Shown here one piece after another: positions 16,445-25,029 of a stretch of 64,000 bases of DNA. The stretch covers positions 655,124 through 719,123 of the forward strand of contig NZ_REFY01000001.1 in assembly GCF_003841485.1 (NCBI RefSeq), in the 5' to 3' direction. The DNA comes from Natrarchaeobius halalkaliphilus (GTDB taxonomy: Archaea; Halobacteriota; Halobacteria; Halobacteriales; Natrialbaceae). The first letter of the stretch is position 1. Every line of letters starts with the position of its first letter. Made by a program: the position numbers and the translations under genes. The notes beneath the pieces were generated by a model. The model searched no databases. It saw nothing but the letters and a program-made list of their open reading frames with translations, and was not told where the DNA came from.

Positions 16445-17689
16445 TTAGAGTGGAAGCATTCCCTCGTCTTCGAGGAGTTCGCGGGCTTCCTGCAGCTCCA
16501 TATCGAAACTACTGAGATCGAAGTTCGGGGAGTTGAGCTCGTCGGGATTCGGCAGCGGTCCGACGTAGTCGACGCCTTCGACGACGGGGAACTCGCCGTT
16601 GGCTTCCATCATGAACTCCTGGCCCTCCTCTGCGACGAGGTGACGCGTAAATTCAGCGACGAGTTCGGGATCGTCGACGTTGTTCGTGACGGCGACGCCC
16701 GCGACGCTGAACAGACAGCCCGGATCGTCTTCCGTGAACGTTACCCGGATCGGGGAGTCGGGGTCCTCGTTGACGAGTCGTGCGGCGTAGTAGCTGTTGC
16801 CCAGTCCGATGATCGGATCGTCGTCGCCGCCACGTTCGACGGCCGCAGCCTGATCGCTGCCACCGGAGAACAGCTGTGGATCTTGATCCATGAAACCGCT
16901 GACCCACTCTCGAGTCGCGTCTTCGCCTTCGAGTTCCACCATCGACTGAATGAATCCGCGGAACGTTCCGGAGTTCGGACGCGTCGAGATAATCCCCTCG
17001 AACCGGTCGTCGGTCGCGTACTCGAAGATATCGGTCGGCAGTTCGTCCCAGCTGTCGAACGGCGTTTCGTCCAGTCGATCTTCGTTGTACTGGATCGAAC
17101 GGACGCGACCGCTGACGCCGGTCCAGTGTCCGCCGGGCTCGCGGTAACTTTCGGGGACGGTATCGACGACGTCTTCCGGAAGCTGCTGTACGAGTCTTTC
17201 GTCGTGGACTGCACCCAGAGCACCCGGATCCTGGGAGTAGAACACGTCTGCCGGCGTTGCGTCACCCTCCTGAACCAGCTGGTTGACCTGTGCGTCGTTG
17301 TCGTCCCAGTTGCGGTGTATTTCGAGTCCGTCGTACTCTTCTTCGAGGGCTTCGAACACCAGATCGATCTGGTCGCGTGTTCGGCCCGAGTAGACCGTGA
17401 CCTCGCCCTCGAGGTCGCCAAGCTCGTCCCAGGAAACCCCGCTTCCGTCGACCGGGCTGGCGAGCGGATCAGCGTCAGCGACCGTCGCGGTTCCGGCGTC
17501 TCCGTTGCCACCGGTATCGGTTCCGCCGTCACCGTTACCGTTACCGTTCCCATTTCCATTCCCGGTCCCGTTTTCATCGCTGAGACAGCCAGCGATGCCG
17601 GCGGTCCCGGCTACGGTAGCGCCCGTCAGGGCGAGAAACGATCGTCGACCAGTCTTTCGATGCATCCGATTGCTGTTGCGTCGTCGCAT
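16445..17689 (-). CDS. Iron(III)-type ABC transporter substrate-binding lipoprotein
   Basis: 414 residues from the ATG at 17689; an ATG at 17665 (MHRKTGRRSFL) is an alternative start. A Tat motif (TGRRSFLALTG) and a lipobox ending AGC anchor it outside the membrane. A low-complexity Gly-Asn/Asp linker follows, then a FutA/FbpA-like binding fold (EVTVYSGRTRDQIDLVFEAL, NRNW.. region, YSQDPGALGAV). The C-terminal part has VAVTNNVDDPELVAEFTRHLV, typical of this family. The promoter carries an iron-box-like palindrome between the TATA element (GATATATG on the minus strand, about 17716-17723) and the start codon, so iron-dependent repression is likely. Confidence 0.9.
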   Translation of the reverse strand: MRRRNSNRMHRKTGRRSFLALTGATVAGTAGIAGCLSDENGTGNGNGNGNGNGDGGTDTGGNGDAGTATVADADPLASPVDGSGVSWDELGDLEGEVTVYSGRTRDQIDLVFEALEEEYDGLEIHRNWDDNDAQVNQLVQEGDATPADVFYSQDPGALGAVHDERLVQQLPEDVVDTVPESYREPGGHWTGVSGRVRSIQYNEDRLDETPFDSWDELPTDIFEYATDDRFEGIISTRPNSGTFRGFIQSMVELEGEDATREWVSGFMDQDPQLFSGGSDQAAAVERGGDDDPIIGLGNSYYAARLVNEDPDSPIRVTFTEDDPGCLFSVAGVAVTNNVDDPELVAEFTRHLVAEEGQEFMMEANGEFPVVEGVDYVGPLPNPDELNSPNFDLSSFDMELQEARELLEDEGMLPL

Positions 17690-17695
17690 ATCTAG

Positions 17696-17713
17696 TTTTA
17701 GGCTGACCTAAAA
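17696..17713. promoter_or_regulatory. Iron-box-like operator 1
   Basis: This is a perfect inverted repeat, TTTTAGG-CTGA-CCTAAAA, placed between the TATA-like element and the start codon of the binding-protein gene. The shape matches binding sites of DtxR/IdeR-family regulators (SirR, Idr1/Idr2) of haloarchaea. Binding here would block transcription. Confidence 0.75.
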
Positions 17714-17803
17714 CACATATATCTTCCGATGTTCGTTGCCGACATCAACAAAACGTGGCGGCAGCTACCGCTCGAAGGGCCGTCAGCCTGAACGATGCCC
17801 ACG

Positions 17804-17821
17804 TTTTTGGCTGACCTAAAC
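17804..17821. promoter_or_regulatory. Iron-box-like operator 2, imperfect
   Basis: It reads TTTTTGGCTGACCTAAAC. It has the same CTGA centre and right half as operator 1, with mismatches in the left half. Confidence 0.55.
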
Positions 17822-17835
17822 CCCTGTATGTATGA

Positions 17836-17853
17836 TTTTAGGCCACCCTAAAG
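17836..17853. promoter_or_regulatory. Iron-box-like operator 3
   Basis: It reads TTTTAGGCCACCCTAAAG: TTTAGG and CCTAAA half-sites around a CCAC centre, with the same spacing as operator 1. It lies 15 bp from operator 2 and about 170 bp upstream of the methyltransferase start. Confidence 0.65.
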
Positions 17854-18020
17854 AGTTTGTCGGTTGATCTCGTTCCGACGCGCCTACCGATACCTCGAGT
17901 GACCGATCAACTTGCGCTTGGGAAAGTGGCCTCAGCACCGGCCCTCGTTACCGATGAAGACGACTCGTCCGTCACCTCCAAACCCGTAACCGGGAAGGGT
18001 TCCCTGCTCGAAGATGGGCT

Positions 18021-18701
18021 ATGAGCGTTCGCGAAGAGTTCGACGAGTGGGCGGCCAACGGCAAAGATAGAGGCATGGAAGAGCGCCACTGGCATACCGC
18101 CAAACACGCACTGGCGCGGATTCCCCTCGAGCCGGGTGAGACCGTTCTCGATCTCGGCTGTGGAAGCGGCTACGCCGGCCGTGCGCTGCGAGAGACGAAG
18201 GGTGCAGGACGCGTCTACGGGCTCGACGGCGCACCCGAGATGGCACACAACGCCGCGGGCTACACCGACGATCCCGCCGTCGGATATCTCGTGGGTGACT
18301 TCGATTCGCTCCCGTTTGCCGACGATTCGATCGATCACGTCTGGTCGATGGAGGCGTTTTACTACGCCGCCGATCCCCACCACGCGCTCGAGGAAATCGC
18401 TCGAGTGCTCCGACCCGGTGGCACGTTCTACTGCGCCGTGAATTATTACGAGGAGAACGTTCACTCACACGAGTGGCAGGAGTTCATCTCGATAGAGATG
18501 ACCCGCTGGGACCGCAGCCAGTATCGCGAGGGGTTCCGTAACGCCGGTCTATCCGTTGGCGAACAGGACACTATTCCCGACCGTGAGATCACGATTCCCT
18601 CCGAAGAGGAGTTCCCGACGGACGACTGGGACAGCCGCGAGGACATGGTCGAACGGTATCGTGAGTACGGAACGTTACTCACCGTCGGCGTGGCCCCGTA
18701 G
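18021..18701 (+). CDS. Class I SAM-dependent methyltransferase
   Basis: 226 residues. SAM-binding motif I is VLDLGCGSGYAGRAL; the acidic motif II end is VYGLDGAPEM; motif III-like VGDFDSLPFADDSIDHVWSMEAFYY follows, then LRPGGTFYCAVNYYEEN. This is the Methyltransf_11 layout used for small molecules and quinones; the substrate is unknown. It is divergent from the iron transporter and convergent with the DUF1684 gene. Regulation by the upstream iron boxes is possible but the distance makes it uncertain. Confidence 0.85.
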   Translation: MSVREEFDEWAANGKDRGMEERHWHTAKHALARIPLEPGETVLDLGCGSGYAGRALRETKGAGRVYGLDGAPEMAHNAAGYTDDPAVGYLVGDFDSLPFADDSIDHVWSMEAFYYAADPHHALEEIARVLRPGGTFYCAVNYYEENVHSHEWQEFISIEMTRWDRSQYREGFRNAGLSVGEQDTIPDREITIPSEEEFPTDDWDSREDMVERYREYGTLLTVGVAP

Positions 18702-18748
18702 CCGCCGTTCAACCGCGACTGCCGCGTTCTTCTAGACTCCCCGTCAAT

Positions 18749-19348
18749 TCACTCGAAGCGCTCGCCCGCCGGAATCGTCACCTCGAGCCAGTTCTCTTCC
18801 GGCGGGAGCGGACAGTCGAACGTCTCGCTGTAGGCACAGAACGGCGTGTACCCCAGGTTGAAATCGACGACGATTTCGTCGCCGTCAGCGAGCGTTCGAT
18901 CCGACGCGAGTTCCATGTAGCGACCCCCCTCGTAGCTCTGCTGGCCGGTCGTCTTGTCCCTGAACGGGACGAACAGCGGCTCTTCGTTCGGGCTCTCGAG
19001 CTGGTACGCTGCGAGTTCGAACGTCCCGTCTCGCAACTCGCCGTCGCCGCGTTCGAGGTCGAACTCGAGGGCCGCGACGCGGAGATAGCGCATCTCTCTT
19101 CCGGCAGTCGTCTCCATGAGCACGACCGCCGGATCCTCGTCCGTCTCGACGGTCGCCGTCACGCGATAGGCTGGATCCGGCTCGAAGTACTCGAGGCCCT
19201 CGAACGACTCGCGACGTTCCGGTGGGATCGGTGATTGCGGGTGCTCGGTGAAGAACTCGTCTTTCTCCGTGCGTTTGTCCTCGAGTTCGGTTTGCCACTG
19301 GTCGACGTCGAACTCGGCTTCGGCGTCGACTTCGGACGAATCGGTCAT
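18749..19348 (-). CDS. DUF1684 family protein
   Basis: 199 residues from the ATG at 19348; upstream in-frame sequence is not conserved-looking. The protein matches DUF1684: the N-terminal helix ending in KRTEKDEFFTEHPQSPIP, the central FEGLEYFEPDPAYRV, and the C-terminal VDFNLGYTPFCAYSETFDCPLPPEENWLEVTIPAGE, which contains the conserved Asn/Tyr/Cys residues. The family is widespread in bacteria and haloarchaea and has no established function. It has no export signal, so it is cytoplasmic. Confidence 0.88.
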   Translation of the reverse strand: MTDSSEVDAEAEFDVDQWQTELEDKRTEKDEFFTEHPQSPIPPERRESFEGLEYFEPDPAYRVTATVETDEDPAVVLMETTAGREMRYLRVAALEFDLERGDGELRDGTFELAAYQLESPNEEPLFVPFRDKTTGQQSYEGGRYMELASDRTLADGDEIVVDFNLGYTPFCAYSETFDCPLPPEENWLEVTIPAGERFE

Positions 19349-19568
19349 ACCTGCTGTAGCGGTGCCGGACGGGAATGCGTTGCGCTTCGAAGGACACCAC
19401 ACCGGGTTCGGTGTCGAGTGGCTATCTTGAACACGAGACTGCTGTAAAACGATTCGTGTGACGTTCGTTTCGTTCTGTTGGATGAACTGTTTGCATTCAC
19501 TTCACGCGCGTATTGAACGGACAATCTTCCTATCCGTGAATAGGGATATATACACATCGTCCCTCTGG

Positions 19569-20840
19569 TTATTCGAGAAACGATTCTGGATCCTTTTCAT
19601 AGAGCTCCCACATCGTTATCTCCGCATTCCGGATCTCTTCACTCATCGCATGGTTATCGCTAGTGAGATCGGTCCAGTCGAGTATACCTGGGAAAATGAG
19701 TGGGATCGTATAGGTTGGAACCTCGCTCCAGTCGGGCCTTTCACCGTCGAACGCTTCGGCGACGAGTTCGCTCGTTCCGTGGGAATGGTACTCGCCGCGA
19801 TAATCCGGCCTGACGCCGAGACCGAGTTTGTACGGATACGCGACCCAATGCCAGCGTTTCCCAGCACCGTGATGAACCGCTGGTGTCCAGGTGTAGACGC
19901 CGCCGCGCTCCAATTGCTTCGTATCCGTCGGATGGTCGGTCTGTAGGTCACGCCACATCTCGACGATCCACTCTCCATCGTCCCAGGTTCCGGCCCCTCG
20001 CCAGTCCGCTGCGCTCCCGTACGGTTCTCGAAGCGGACGTCGGGGGATCATCGCTCCCTCCCATTCGGCGACGTCAGGATCGAATTCAACCGCATTCTCC
20101 AGTACTAACGCGTACGTGCCGTCCTGCTGATCCGGAAAGTTTCCCCGCTGAATCTCGTGATAATCAAGTGCACCTCCCTCGACGACGTCGGGATCCCACA
20201 TGTACTCGGGACCGTCCACGGGATCCCACTCCTGTGTCGTGTATGTGTTTTGGCCCTGATCGCTATGACGATAGTCGAGGACGTGATGGTCAGTTCCGTA
20301 CCCCTTCGGATTGCTCCGGTGGGCTCGCCACATCGGAAGATCGAGAAAGACACCGTCCTGTTTGAGCTGGTCGAGTTCCGTCTCAGATCTGATCTGTCGC
20401 CAGTCGTTCTCCCACCACTCCCCTTCAACGGCCTGTGGAATGTACTTTCGAATATCGGTCTTCTCGAGGCCGTCGTCACCGAGGTGCTCGTGCTCTCGAA
20501 CGGTTTGTTCGGATACCTCACTGGGCAGAGACCGCATTCCTGTGTGGACGGTGAGCCAACCCCCGAACTCCTCGAAGCCTTTTACCGAACCGTCGTCGAA
20601 CAGGAAGCTGACGCGATCCTCGTAGAAGCCGGTATGTTCGGAATTATCGCCTTCTGCGATCCATGGAGACGGGTTGGCAAACTGTGTCCACTCACCATCA
20701 CGGTAGACCAGCATGTCGTGAATCCAGCCACCCGGGTTCGGCTGGTCCCATCGAAATCGGAAGTAGATCTGTTCCGAATTAAACGCGATTTGGGTGTCGA
20801 GTCGCTTCAACTTCTGTTCTGGCCGCCAGTGGTCAGTCAT
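19569..20840 (-). CDS. Ethylbenzene dehydrogenase-like haem-binding domain protein
   Basis: 423 residues from the ATG at 20840. Alternating segments such as QIYFRFRWDQ, YEDRVSFLFDDGSVKGFEEFGGWL, DGTYALVLENAVEFDPDVAEWEG and DDGEWIVEMWRDL follow the beta-sandwich EB_dh pattern seen in gamma subunits of DMSO-reductase-family enzymes, which hold haem b. There is no signal peptide, and the protein contains no cysteine at all, so a haem c attachment is excluded. No molybdoenzyme partner is nearby. The end of the gene downstream is an AT-rich gap. It is 15 nt from the YciF-like gene on the same strand and may be co-transcribed with it. Confidence 0.72.
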   Translation of the reverse strand: MTDHWRPEQKLKRLDTQIAFNSEQIYFRFRWDQPNPGGWIHDMLVYRDGEWTQFANPSPWIAEGDNSEHTGFYEDRVSFLFDDGSVKGFEEFGGWLTVHTGMRSLPSEVSEQTVREHEHLGDDGLEKTDIRKYIPQAVEGEWWENDWRQIRSETELDQLKQDGVFLDLPMWRAHRSNPKGYGTDHHVLDYRHSDQGQNTYTTQEWDPVDGPEYMWDPDVVEGGALDYHEIQRGNFPDQQDGTYALVLENAVEFDPDVAEWEGAMIPRRPLREPYGSAADWRGAGTWDDGEWIVEMWRDLQTDHPTDTKQLERGGVYTWTPAVHHGAGKRWHWVAYPYKLGLGVRPDYRGEYHSHGTSELVAEAFDGERPDWSEVPTYTIPLIFPGILDWTDLTSDNHAMSEEIRNAEITMWELYEKDPESFLE

Positions 20841-20855
20841 ACGGGATCCCACGTA

Positions 20856-21338
20856 CTATTCGACCCGCCGTCGTTCGACGATCGCTTCCATTTTGGTGAG
20901 CGCAGCTCTGGCTTCCTGTCGGTTTGCCGCCAGCTCCTTCGTGATCTCCTCGGGGAGTTCTATGTCCGCCGCCAACAGCAAGAGACGGTCGAGCACCGTG
21001 ATTTCGAACCGTTCATTCATCATCCCGGTGCTCAACACGTCCAAATCGCGGAGCGCTGGCGGGACATCGGTCGAGACGATCTCGTTTTTCTCCGCGAGGA
21101 TCCCTTCCATAACGGGGCTCCCTTCGGCTCGTGGCTCTTGATCGAGCTCCTCGAACAGTCGCTCGATCCGATGAATTTGTTCGACCGTATCCTCCTCGTG
21201 ATCCGTAAAAAGCACCTCGACATCCTCACTCGCCGCGGCTTCAGCGAGATCCGCGTGAAGATCGAGGATCTCGAGTTCTGCGTGATAGAGCTTCTGTAGT
21301 TCCCGTTCGAACATCTCGGTCGGTGTCGTGGTCGTCAT
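20856..21338 (-). CDS. DUF892/YciF-like ferritin-superfamily protein
   Basis: 160 residues. It consists of long helices with the DUF892 pattern: LQKLYHAELEILDLHADLAEAA at the start, FTDHEEDTVEQIHRIERLFEELDQEPR in the middle and TVLDRLLLLAADIELPEEI late. Glu/His residues in the first two helices could bind a di-iron site as in YciF proteins, which are linked to stress. It is directly upstream of the haem-domain gene with a 15-nt gap, which suggests a shared transcript. The substrate and the redox role are unknown. Confidence 0.85.
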   Translation of the reverse strand: MTTTTPTEMFERELQKLYHAELEILDLHADLAEAAASEDVEVLFTDHEEDTVEQIHRIERLFEELDQEPRAEGSPVMEGILAEKNEIVSTDVPPALRDLDVLSTGMMNERFEITVLDRLLLLAADIELPEEITKELAANRQEARAALTKMEAIVERRRVE

Positions 21339-21426
21339 CGATTAGTTCTCCTTACAGCAAATCGGATTAGTTGCGTTGCCGTGCCCGGCCGTGTCTGAGT
21401 ACCAGTGTTTCGTGTACCACCGAACA

Positions 21427-21999
21427 TCATTCGTCTAACACCTGTCTACGAATGTGTTCCTGAACTTCTCGTGTGTCTACGTCCTCGCTTTCAAGCAGTA
21501 TCTTGAGCTCGTGTGATGACAGCTCGTTCCCAGCCGCTAAGTCCTCCAGAAGAGATTCTCGTGGGAGCTCCACTACGTCGATGTCGATGTCTACGTTCTG
21601 GACAAGGACACTCTCTCGTCGACCTACCCGATGAAACGCCTCGGTCAGCAACTGGTCCGCAACCGGGCTTGGTCTGTTCGCGTCCGTGCCTAGTCTTGCG
21701 TCGATCCCCGTACTATACAGGAGGAACGCGAACGCGTCACGAACACCGTTGGACAGTTTCCGATCGTCCGTAAGTGTCGTCTGTTTTGTCCCTGCCGTGC
21801 CGAACAATTTCTCACGCTCATCCGCCTCAAGATACTCGAACAAGATGGTGAAATCGAGCAACGAGTTGTAGACGCGTTCCCGAATATCCCGACGACGTTG
21901 GTATCGCTGTTGTTTCGCGTGTTCACCCTCGTAGCTTTTTTCACCCGTCAACCACCGCCGGTCTTCTGTCGTGAGCATCGCATTCTTCCGGCCGGTCAT
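21427..21999 (-). CDS. Conserved haloarchaeal protein of unknown function
   Basis: 190 residues from the ATG at 21999; ATG 21978 (MLTTEDRRWLTGEKSYEGEH) and GTG 22032 are alternatives. The N-terminal motif LTTEDRRWLTGEKSYEGEHAKQ and the basic RRRDIRERVYNSLLDF segment are familiar from many haloarchaeal genomes, often on mobile or variable regions, but I know of no function. Predominantly helical, soluble and without cysteines. A strong AT-rich, TATA-like sequence at 22068-22082 is shared by this gene and the divergent ArsC-like gene. Confidence 0.6.
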   Translation of the reverse strand: MTGRKNAMLTTEDRRWLTGEKSYEGEHAKQQRYQRRRDIRERVYNSLLDFTILFEYLEADEREKLFGTAGTKQTTLTDDRKLSNGVRDAFAFLLYSTGIDARLGTDANRPSPVADQLLTEAFHRVGRRESVLVQNVDIDIDVVELPRESLLEDLAAGNELSSHELKILLESEDVDTREVQEHIRRQVLDE

Positions 22000-22103
22000 A
22001 GTTCGTCTGTGAGCCTCGGTATGGGAAAGCACCGTTACCGGTAAATCGATATCGATTGACTGTATAGAGAAATATATTTATTCTTGACCAATGATAGAGG
22101 CCT

Positions 22104-22532
22104 ATGACCAAAATAGCGTTCGTCTGTGTCGGGAACGCCGGCCGCAGTCAGATGGCGACCGCGTTCGCCGAACGAGAGCGAAGCCAGCGGGGACGTGAGG
22201 ATTCGGTCAACGTCGTTACTGGCGGGACCGATCCTCACGCTCACGTTCACGAAAATGTGATTACGGCGCTCGACGAGGTGGGAATCGACATCAGTGGTCG
22301 GAATCCACGCGAAATAACCGTCGAGGATGTCGCTGACGCCGAATACGTCGTCACGATGGGCTGTTCGATCGACGATTTTGTCCCCGATGACTGGAATGGA
22401 ACGACAGAGGCGTGGAATCTCGAACATCCTGGCAGTGATGATCTGGACGCTGTTCGATCTCAACGCGACGAGATTCAACAGCGTGTCGAGGATTTTTTCG
22501 ATCGAATCGAGCTGTCGGACACGCAACGATAA
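22104..22532 (+). CDS. Low-molecular-weight phosphatase / ArsC-like protein
   Basis: 142 residues. The N-terminal P-loop CVGNAGRSQMA (Cys8, Arg14) is the CX5R signature of LMW protein tyrosine phosphatases and thioredoxin-type arsenate reductases. The segment YVVTMGCSIDDF and the ending WNLEHPGSDDLDAVRSQRDEI follow ArsC proteins closely, but the second resolving cysteine is absent (CSIDDFVP in place of a C...CP pair). It is therefore either a phosphatase or an arsenate reductase with altered thiol relay. It starts a two-gene unit with the MFS transporter 12 nt downstream. Confidence 0.85.
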   Translation: MTKIAFVCVGNAGRSQMATAFAERERSQRGREDSVNVVTGGTDPHAHVHENVITALDEVGIDISGRNPREITVEDVADAEYVVTMGCSIDDFVPDDWNGTTEAWNLEHPGSDDLDAVRSQRDEIQQRVEDFFDRIELSDTQR

Positions 22533-22544
22533 ACGGACCCATCA

Positions 22545-23873
22545 ATGGCTAGAGAACAAGTCACGGTCGAGGCAGATGAAACGAGCCCGTTGGATACGTT
22601 CCAGCAGTTCTTTTCGCTCAAACGGGACGTGCTCGTTCTCTCGCTGGCGATGTTCGCGTTCAGCCTCGGGTTCCAGATGACAAACCGGTTCCTCTCGGAG
22701 TACCTCATCTTTCTGGGAGCCTCAGGCCTCGTCGTCGGAATCTGGGGATCATTTGGGAACGTGATCGGTGCGGTGTATCCGTATTATGGTGGCGTAATCT
22801 CAGATCGTGTCGGTTCTCGCTACGCCCTGACCGTCTTTGGCTTTCTGTCGTCGATCGGCTTCGGCATCTGGCTGGCAGCCGCCTTTATAGATCCCATTGA
22901 CCTCGGTGTTCTCACCATTGAGCCGTGGGTGTGGGTGTTCGTCGGCCTATTGCTCGCTCAGTGCTGGAAGTCCTTCGGCATCGGTGGCCACTATGCTATC
23001 GTCAAGCAGGCCACGGAACCGGATCGTCTGGCTCGCGGGTTCGCCAGCACGGAGACGTTCCGACGGACGGCATTCCTGCTTGCCCCGCTGATCGTCGCGG
23101 TTTTGGTCGCCGACGAATTCATACCTGGATTTTTGTGGGTGCTCGTCATCGGGATCATCTTCGCCGTTCTCGGGACGTTCGTCCAGCACGTCATGTACGA
23201 GTCCAAGCAAGACTCAGTCGGCTCCGAGTTCGAAGGATTCGGACAGATCCTCGACGATCTCAGAGCGCTCCCGGAACCGTTGCAGCCACTCCTCGTAGCG
23301 GACACCTTTGTCAGGTTTGCCAACGGAATGGTCTACGTGTTCTTCATCCTGGTAATCACGCAGATGATGGAGATTGGCTGGATGGTGAACGTGCCCGCAG
23401 TCGGAGCGATTGACCTCGCTCCAGCGGCATTTTTCGGCGTGCTCACAGGCATCGAGATGCTCGTTGCGCTGCTAACGATGGCACCAGCAGCGAAACTCGC
23501 CGAACGAACCGGTCTCAAACCGGTCGTTGGGTTCGGATTTTTCGTCTACGCCGCCTTCCCGATCGTGCTGATATTTGCACCGGAGGACGTCTGGGTTCTG
23601 ATCGCCCTGTTCGCGTTCTCCGGATTGCGGTTTGCTGGGCTCCCAGCACACAAGGCGTTGATCGTCGGTCCCGCTGAACGGGGGGCAGGCGGCCGAGTCA
23701 CCGGCTCGTATTATTTTGTGCGGGGAGCGATCGTGATCCCCAGCGGCTTACTTGGGGGGATTCTCTGGGATTACGCGACTCCGGAAACCGCATTCACGGC
23801 CGCTTCCATCATCGGGATGGTCGGAGTTGTCTACTTCGCTATCTACGGGAAAGAATTTGATGCGTACCAGTAA
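22545..23873 (+). CDS. MFS transporter
   Basis: 442 residues with about 12 hydrophobic segments in two halves separated by a charged loop (YESKQDSVGSEFEGFGQILDDL). The first cytoplasmic loop contains GGVISDRVGSRYAL, the classic MFS motif A; a second-half counterpart appears around KLAERTGLKPVVG. The substrate cannot be told from sequence. Pairing with an ArsC-like phosphatase suggests export of an oxyanion or an organoarsenical, but this is inference only. The 12-nt gap indicates one transcript. Confidence 0.85.
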   Translation: MAREQVTVEADETSPLDTFQQFFSLKRDVLVLSLAMFAFSLGFQMTNRFLSEYLIFLGASGLVVGIWGSFGNVIGAVYPYYGGVISDRVGSRYALTVFGFLSSIGFGIWLAAAFIDPIDLGVLTIEPWVWVFVGLLLAQCWKSFGIGGHYAIVKQATEPDRLARGFASTETFRRTAFLLAPLIVAVLVADEFIPGFLWVLVIGIIFAVLGTFVQHVMYESKQDSVGSEFEGFGQILDDLRALPEPLQPLLVADTFVRFANGMVYVFFILVITQMMEIGWMVNVPAVGAIDLAPAAFFGVLTGIEMLVALLTMAPAAKLAERTGLKPVVGFGFFVYAAFPIVLIFAPEDVWVLIALFAFSGLRFAGLPAHKALIVGPAERGAGGRVTGSYYFVRGAIVIPSGLLGGILWDYATPETAFTAASIIGMVGVVYFAIYGKEFDAYQ

Positions 23874-24043
23874 GCGAATGTGATCCCATTCTTCCGGACC
23901 GGTTGATTGCTGAGATATTACCCAACCGCTGTATTCGTTCTATGATTCTCACTCGAGCATAGTAACTGACAGTACACTTATGGTCAAGCACGAAAACCAT
24001 CGAATATGTTACAGTATAATTCTACGAAACTCGAGGTGAGACC

Positions 24044-24964
24044 GTGACCGATCGCCGTCCACTCTTCGTGTTTCTGGGTTCGCTGATCGTGCTCTCGAGC
24101 GGCTTCGTTTTCGTCTCTCAGCTTTTGAGCGTGAGTATGATCACCCTCGCGCCGGCATACATGTTCACGCCGATGTTCGCCGGAATCGTCACCTGTCTGG
24201 CCGGCTCTCCGTCGTTCGAGCGGGCCGGGCTCCGAATTCCCTGGGGACGTCTTCGCTGGCTCGGGGCCGCAGCCCTCGCTCCGATCGCGCTGATTCTGAT
24301 CGGAACGGGACTCGCGCTGGCGCTCCCCGAGGTTCAGTTCGTTCCCGACGCCAATCCGCTCACCGGCGAGGGAACGGAGTTCGCACCCGCAAACGGTGAC
24401 GGAGCCGCCGGTCCGTCGCTTCCCGGTTGGCCGCTCAATCTTATTCTCACGGCCGTCGCGGCGCTCGTTCTCGGCGTGAGTATCAACGCGGTTTTCGCTT
24501 TCGGTGAGGAGTTCGGCTGGCGTGGCGTCCTCCTGACCCAACTCGCTCCGTACGGGTTCTGGCAGGCCTCGGGCGCTATCGGCGTACTCTGGGGTGTCTG
24601 GCACGCACCGATTATCCTCGAGGGATACAACTATCCGAACAACCCGGTCGTGGGCGTGGGCGTCATGACATTCGCCTGTCTCGCCATGTCACCGGTGTAC
24701 ACCTACCTGACGATCGCGACCAGATCCGTTCTGTCGGCGGCGGTCTTTCACGGAACGTTCAACGCCTTCGCGACGACCATGATCGTCTTCGCACGGGGCG
24801 GCTCCGAACTGGTCGTCAACCCCGTCGGCGGGGTCGGTATCGTGGTGTTCGGCCTCGCCGCACTCGGGATCGCGATTCGGGGCACGCCGGAGCTCACGGC
24901 GGACTGGGCGGTCGGCCGAGACGAATCCGTCGCGGACCCGGACGGATCGACGCACGCGACGTAG
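24044..24964 (+). CDS. CPBP family intramembrane metalloprotease
   Basis: 306 residues from a GTG start. There are about eight membrane segments. The CPBP (Abi) motifs are all present: FGEEFGWRGVLL (paired Glu and Arg), GVWHAPII (His) and VLSAAVFHGTFNA (His). These glutamyl proteases cleave substrates within the membrane, as in prenylated-protein processing and some bacteriocin-immunity roles. An extracellular acidic loop lies around residue 110. It is a single gene between the MFS gene and the helicase, with a TATA-like element about 30-40 nt upstream. Confidence 0.88.
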   Translation: MTDRRPLFVFLGSLIVLSSGFVFVSQLLSVSMITLAPAYMFTPMFAGIVTCLAGSPSFERAGLRIPWGRLRWLGAAALAPIALILIGTGLALALPEVQFVPDANPLTGEGTEFAPANGDGAAGPSLPGWPLNLILTAVAALVLGVSINAVFAFGEEFGWRGVLLTQLAPYGFWQASGAIGVLWGVWHAPIILEGYNYPNNPVVGVGVMTFACLAMSPVYTYLTIATRSVLSAAVFHGTFNAFATTMIVFARGGSELVVNPVGGVGIVVFGLAALGIAIRGTPELTADWAVGRDESVADPDGSTHAT

Positions 24965-25029
24965 CCGTCCGAGGGTTTATAACCGAAGGCACGGCCAGTT
25001 CGGTCCGTCAACGCTATGGACGACCGACG

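Larger units (their letters stand above)
17690..18020. other. Regulatory intergenic region with three iron-box-like palindromes
   Basis: This 331-nt divergent space separates the iron transporter and a methyltransferase gene. It holds three TTTTAGG-N4-CCTAAAA-type sites. The left one overlaps the transporter promoter; the other two are 90-160 nt further up. No coding sequence is visible. Confidence 0.8.
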
